From Aquincola tertiaricarbonis (GTDB taxonomy: Bacteria > Pseudomonadota > Gammaproteobacteria > Burkholderiales > Burkholderiaceae_C): a stretch of DNA of 64,000 nucleotides. The notes below the pieces were generated by a model. The model had not been told where the DNA came from. It ran no database searches and worked only from the letters and a program-made list of their open reading frames with translations. How positions within the stretch are numbered: position 1 is the stretch's first letter; each line of letters opens with the position of its first letter. The position numbers and the translations under genes were made by a program. The DNA lies in the NCBI RefSeq assembly GCF_000969605.1, contig NZ_JZUE01000016.1, forward strand, positions 62,001 to 126,000, read 5' to 3'. This document shows, one piece after another, positions 60,784-64,000 of this stretch.

Positions 60784-61722
60784 ATGCACCAACAGCCCCC
60801 GCCCGAGCGCCCCGTGTTGCGCTCGGCCAATGCGCTGCGGGTGTTCGAGGTCGCTGCGCGGCACCTCGGCTTCACGCCGGCGGCGGCCGAGCTGTGCGTC
60901 ACGCAGGTGGCGATCAGCCGCATGGTGCGCCGGCTGGAGGACGACATTGGCGTGCCGCTGTTCGTGCGCACCGGCACCCGGCTGCAGCTCACCGAGGAAG
61001 GTTTGCTGCTGTCGGCCGCCGTCACCACCGGCTTCGGCCAGATGGAGGCCGCGCTGCGCGAGATCCGGCGCCGTCGGCAGGCGCGCCCGGTCGTCACGCT
61101 GTCGGTGTCCACCGGCTTCGCCTCGCACTGGCTGATGCCGCGCATGGCCGGCTTTCAGCAGGTGCTGCCGGCCATCGACCTGCGGCTGGTGCTCAGCCAG
61201 GCCATCCTGCAGGGCAGCGTGGAGCAGGTCGACCTGGGCATGCGGCTCGACCCGACCGACCGCGGCCTGGCGCAATGGCCCTTCTGCCCCGAGCTGGTGC
61301 TGCCGCTGTGCAGCCCTGCCTGCCTGGCGCAAAGCGGCCCGCTGGAAGCGCCGTTGCGGCGCGGCGGCACCACGCTGATCCACCTCACGCAGACCACGAT
61401 GGGCTGGGACGATTACTTCGCCCGCGCCGGGCTCCCAGCACCGGCCGGTGCGCGGTCGCTGGCGTTCTCCGACTATGCGGTGGTGCTGCAGGCGGCGCTG
61501 CTGGGCCAGGGCGTGGCGCTGGGCTGGGTGTCGGCCGCCTCGGGCGCGATGCGCAGCCGCCACCTGGTGCCCGCGGGCGGGCCGATGCTGGCCACCGGCC
61601 GCAGCTACCGACTGGTGGCGCCCGGCGGCCGCAGCCGGCCGGAGGTAGCGCAGGTGGTGCAGTGGCTGCAGGCCGAGATGCAGGCCGACCTGCAGGCGCT
61701 GGGGCTTCAGCCGGCAGGCTGA
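60784..61722 (+). CDS. LysR-family regulator (GcvA-like)
   Basis: A 312-residue LTTR with the GcvA-type start ANALRVFEVAARHLGFTPAA and ELCVTQVAISRMVRRLEDDI, then the effector domain. The GcvA group often controls amine or amino-acid catabolism. It is divergent from the flavin oxidoreductase and its 3' end overlaps that of the convergent dehydrogenase by 16 bp. It probably controls the oxidoreductase. Confidence 0.9.
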   Translation: MHQQPPPERPVLRSANALRVFEVAARHLGFTPAAAELCVTQVAISRMVRRLEDDIGVPLFVRTGTRLQLTEEGLLLSAAVTTGFGQMEAALREIRRRRQARPVVTLSVSTGFASHWLMPRMAGFQQVLPAIDLRLVLSQAILQGSVEQVDLGMRLDPTDRGLAQWPFCPELVLPLCSPACLAQSGPLEAPLRRGGTTLIHLTQTTMGWDDYFARAGLPAPAGARSLAFSDYAVVLQAALLGQGVALGWVSAASGAMRSRHLVPAGGPMLATGRSYRLVAPGGRSRPEVAQVVQWLQAEMQADLQALGLQPAG

Positions 61723-63203
61723 CCCAAGCCGCCCTGGCACACGTACTTCACGTGCTGGTAGTCCTCCAGCCCGTGCTGCGAGCCTTCGCGGCCGTAGCCT
61801 GATTCCTTCACGCCGCCGAAGGGCGCCGCCTCGGCGGCCAGCGCACCTTCGTTGATGCCGACGATGCCGGTCTCCAGCGCATCGGCTATGCGCCAGATGC
61901 GCTGCACGTCGGTGGAGAAGAAGTACGCCGCCAGGCCGAAGGGCGTGTCGTTGGCCGCGGCCACCACCTCGGCCTCGGTGGTGAAGCGGGTCACGGGCAC
62001 CACCGGGCCGAAGGTTTCCTCGCAGCTGCAGGCCATGGTGGCGTCGGCGTCCACCATCACCGTGGGCGCGTAGTAGTTGAGGCCCAGGGCCGGCAGCCGC
62101 TGGCCGCCCACCACAACGCGGGCGCCGCGCGACAGCGCGTCCTGCACATGGCGGTCGATCTTGTCCACCGCACGGGCATTGATCATCGGCCCAATCTGCG
62201 AGGCGGCGTCGGTGGCCGGGCCCACCTGCAGCACCTCCACCCGATCGGCCAACAGCGCGACGAAGCGGTCGTGCACCGCCTGCTGCACGAACACCCGGTT
62301 GGGGCAGACGCAGGTCTGGCCGCCGTTGCGGAACTTGGCGGCCATCAGGCCTTCGACCGCCGCTTCCAGGTCGGCGTCCTCGAACACGATGAAGGGCGCA
62401 TTGCCGCCCAGCTCCAGCGACAGCTTCTTCAGCGTGCCGGCCGCTTCGCGCGCCAGGTGCTTACCCACCGGCGTGGAGCCGGTGAACGTAATCTTGCGCA
62501 CCCGGGCATCAGCCAGCCACACGTCCACCACCTCGGGCGTGCGCTCGCGCGAGGCGGTAACGATGTTCAGCACGCCGGCCGGCACCCCGGCTTCCTGCGC
62601 CAGCCGCACCAGGGCCAGCGAGGTGAGCGGCGTGTCCTCCGCGGGCTTGCACACCACAGTGCAGCCGGCGGCCAGCGCCGGGGCGATCTTGCGGGCGATC
62701 ATCGCGGCCGGGAAGTTCCACGGCGTGATGGCGGCCACCACGCCCACCGGCTCCTTCAGCGCCAGCATGCGGCGGCCGGCCACCGGCGGCGAGATCACCT
62801 CGCCGCCGCCCCGCACCGCTTCCTCGGCAAACCATTCCACATAGCTCGCGGCATAGGCCACCTCACCCCGGCCTTCAGCCAGGGGCTTGCCCTGCTCGCG
62901 GCTGACGAGCCGGCCCAGGTCTTCCTGATGCTGCAGGATCAGCGCATTCCAGCGCTTGAGCAGCTGCGCACGCTGCTTGGCCGGCACCGCCCGCCAGGCC
63001 GGAAAGGCGGCATGGGCCGCGTCCACCGCGGCCTGCGCATCGGCGGCGCCGCTGTCGGGCACGGTGGCAAACACGGCATCAGTGGCGGGATCGCTTACCT
63101 CGAGCCGCCGCGCGGAGGCGGCGTCCCGCCATTGGCCGTCGATCCAGTTGCGGCCGGGCATCAGGTCGTCGCGCACGAGCGCCAGGCTGTGGAGGGTTGA
63201 CAT
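61707..63203 (-). CDS. gabD: NAD(P)-dependent succinate-semialdehyde dehydrogenase-like enzyme
   Basis: A 498-residue aldehyde dehydrogenase. Catalytic Cys298 lies in FRNGGQTCVCPN, general-base Glu264 in LELGGNAPF, and the cofactor loop FTGSTPVGK. CVCPN is the GabD-type signature, so succinate semialdehyde is the first guess; glutarate semialdehyde is possible. Its start is 2 nt after the TtuC-like stop, so the two genes form an operon. Confidence 0.88.
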   Translation of the reverse strand: MSTLHSLALVRDDLMPGRNWIDGQWRDAASARRLEVSDPATDAVFATVPDSGAADAQAAVDAAHAAFPAWRAVPAKQRAQLLKRWNALILQHQEDLGRLVSREQGKPLAEGRGEVAYAASYVEWFAEEAVRGGGEVISPPVAGRRMLALKEPVGVVAAITPWNFPAAMIARKIAPALAAGCTVVCKPAEDTPLTSLALVRLAQEAGVPAGVLNIVTASRERTPEVVDVWLADARVRKITFTGSTPVGKHLAREAAGTLKKLSLELGGNAPFIVFEDADLEAAVEGLMAAKFRNGGQTCVCPNRVFVQQAVHDRFVALLADRVEVLQVGPATDAASQIGPMINARAVDKIDRHVQDALSRGARVVVGGQRLPALGLNYYAPTVMVDADATMACSCEETFGPVVPVTRFTTEAEVVAAANDTPFGLAAYFFSTDVQRIWRIADALETGIVGINEGALAAEAAPFGGVKESGYGREGSQHGLEDYQHVKYVCQGGLGQPAG

Positions 63204-63205
63204 GT

Positions 63206-64000
63206 CTAGACAGGCGTTGAAGGAATGGATGCCGCTAGGCGGCGGGCGATGGCTGTGCCCATCTCGGTGGTGGAGGCGGTGCCGCCCAGGTCTCGGGTGC
63301 GAGGGCCACTGGCCAGCGTCTGCTCGATGGCCTGCACGATGGCGTCGTGCGCATTGTGGTGGCCCAGGAAGTCCAGCATGAGCGCACCCGACCAGATCAT
63401 GGCGATCGGGTTAGCGATGTTCTGGCCGTAGATGTCGGGCGCCGAGCCGTGCACCGGCTCGAACAGGCTCGGAAAGCGCCGGTCCGGGTTGAGGTTGGCC
63501 GAGGGCGCCAGGCCGATGGTGCCGGTGGTTGCCGGCCCCAGGTCGGACAGGATGTCGCCGAACAGGTTGCTGGCTACCACCACGTCGAAGCGGGTGGGCT
63601 GCAGCACAAAGCGCGCCGACAGGATGTCGATGTGCTGCTTGTCAACCGTCACCTCGGGGTAGGCCTGCGCCATGGCATCGGCGCGGCCGTCCCACCAGGG
63701 CATGCTGATCGCGATGCCGTTGCTCTTGGTGGCCACCGTCAGGTGCTTGCGCGGGCGCTGCTGCGCCATCTCGAAGGCGTACTTCAGCACCCTGTCGGTG
63801 CCGTGGCGCGAGTACACCGATTCCTGGATGACGATCTCGCGCTCGGTGCCCTCGTACATCACGCCGCCCAGCGCGGTGTACTCGCCCTCGGTGTTTTCGC
63901 GTACCACCAGGTAGTCGATGTCGCCGGGCTTGCGGTGGGCCAGCGGGCAGGGCACACCCTCGAACAGCCGCACTGGCCGCAGGTTGACGTACTGGTCGAA
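63206..64000 (-). CDS. ttuC: Tartrate dehydrogenase/decarboxylase-type enzyme, C-terminal part (cut by window edge)
   Basis: The last 264 residues of a decarboxylating dehydrogenase of the isocitrate/isopropylmalate family. DIDYLVVRENTEGEYTALGG, TVATKSNGIAISMPWWDGR, SNLFGDILSDLGPATTGTIG and FEPVHGSAPDIYGQNIANPI are characteristic of tartrate dehydrogenase (TtuC/YeaU), which also handles D-malate. The N-terminus is outside the window. The gene runs into the aldehyde dehydrogenase with a 2-nt gap. Confidence 0.88.
   Translation of the reverse strand, partial: FDQYVNLRPVRLFEGVPCPLAHRKPGDIDYLVVRENTEGEYTALGGVMYEGTEREIVIQESVYSRHGTDRVLKYAFEMAQQRPRKHLTVATKSNGIAISMPWWDGRADAMAQAYPEVTVDKQHIDILSARFVLQPTRFDVVVASNLFGDILSDLGPATTGTIGLAPSANLNPDRRFPSLFEPVHGSAPDIYGQNIANPIAMIWSGALMLDFLGHHNAHDAIVQAIEQTLASGPRTRDLGGTASTTEMGTAIARRLAASIPSTPV

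Noticed and set aside
1-64000. CRISPR arrays, tRNA and rRNA genes
   Set aside because: No regularly spaced short repeats and no recognisable tRNA or rRNA sequence on reading both strands.

Overview
The window is GC-rich chromosomal DNA that reads like a member of the Burkholderiales (betaproteobacteria, Rubrivivax/Leptothrix/Ideonella-like). The evidence is an orphan Bug/TctC solute-binding protein, two DUF1127 proteins, a PEP-CTERM protein, a tartrate-dehydrogenase-type enzyme, many LysR-type regulators and GC-rich third codon positions. The genus assignment is inference. I recognise no rRNA, tRNA, CRISPR array or complete mobile element.

Layout. (1) 1-4.1 kb: amino-acid and peptide scavenging, with a gamma-glutamyltransferase fragment, an Lrp regulator, an M20 amidohydrolase and a diaminopropionate-ammonia-lyase-like enzyme. 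(2) 4.7-10.7 kb: a 991-residue BTAD/ATPase/TPR regulator followed by a DUF1127 protein, a methyltransferase, a DUF3455 lipoprotein and a vanadium-haloperoxidase/PAP2-like enzyme. (3) 11.1-14.6 kb: PEP-CTERM protein, DUF1127 protein, small exported protein, an exported agmatine-deiminase-like lipoprotein and a LysE exporter. (4) 14.7-21.9 kb: two related hybrid histidine kinases around an OmpR-type regulator, convergent with a caspase-fold lipoprotein. (5) 22.1-23.0 kb: decayed molybdopterin-dehydrogenase and TetR genes. (6) 23.5-30.2 kb: alpha/beta hydrolase with AraC regulator, and two SDRs, a LysR regulator and an MFS pump. (7) 30.2-38.6 kb: a GntR-controlled seven-gene operon (isocitrate-lyase-family lyase, LeuCD-type hydratase, YrdC-like protein, Bug receptor, acyl-CoA ligase, CapA-like protein). 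It looks like uptake and breakdown of an unsaturated dicarboxylate and is the best candidate here for an undescribed system. (8) 38.7-43.2 kb: periplasmic molybdenum oxidoreductase, b-type cytochrome and an exported DUF5666-like protein, divergent from a metal/redox-type two-component system. (9) 43.2-49.3 kb: SnoaL-like protein, ParDE toxin-antitoxin, a dead tyrosine recombinase, VOC/WYL pair, PRISE-like reductase and a membrane protein. (10) 50.1-53.6 kb: kinase, FixJ-like regulator, exported HbpS-like haem-binding protein and ankyrin protein, bracketed by two direct copies of a 330-bp degenerate repeat. (11) 54.2-58.4 kb: drug exporter, GST, and several broken genes and IS remnants. (12) 58.6-64 kb: flavin oxidoreductase, LysR regulator, succinate-semialdehyde dehydrogenase and a TtuC-like dehydrogenase.

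Two features recur across the window. A short palindromic repeat (arms GTCCGC/GCGGAC) occurs in most long intergenic gaps. Several genes, mainly regulators, have a sigma70-like -10 box 5-8 nt before the start codon and no Shine-Dalgarno sequence, which suggests leaderless mRNAs.
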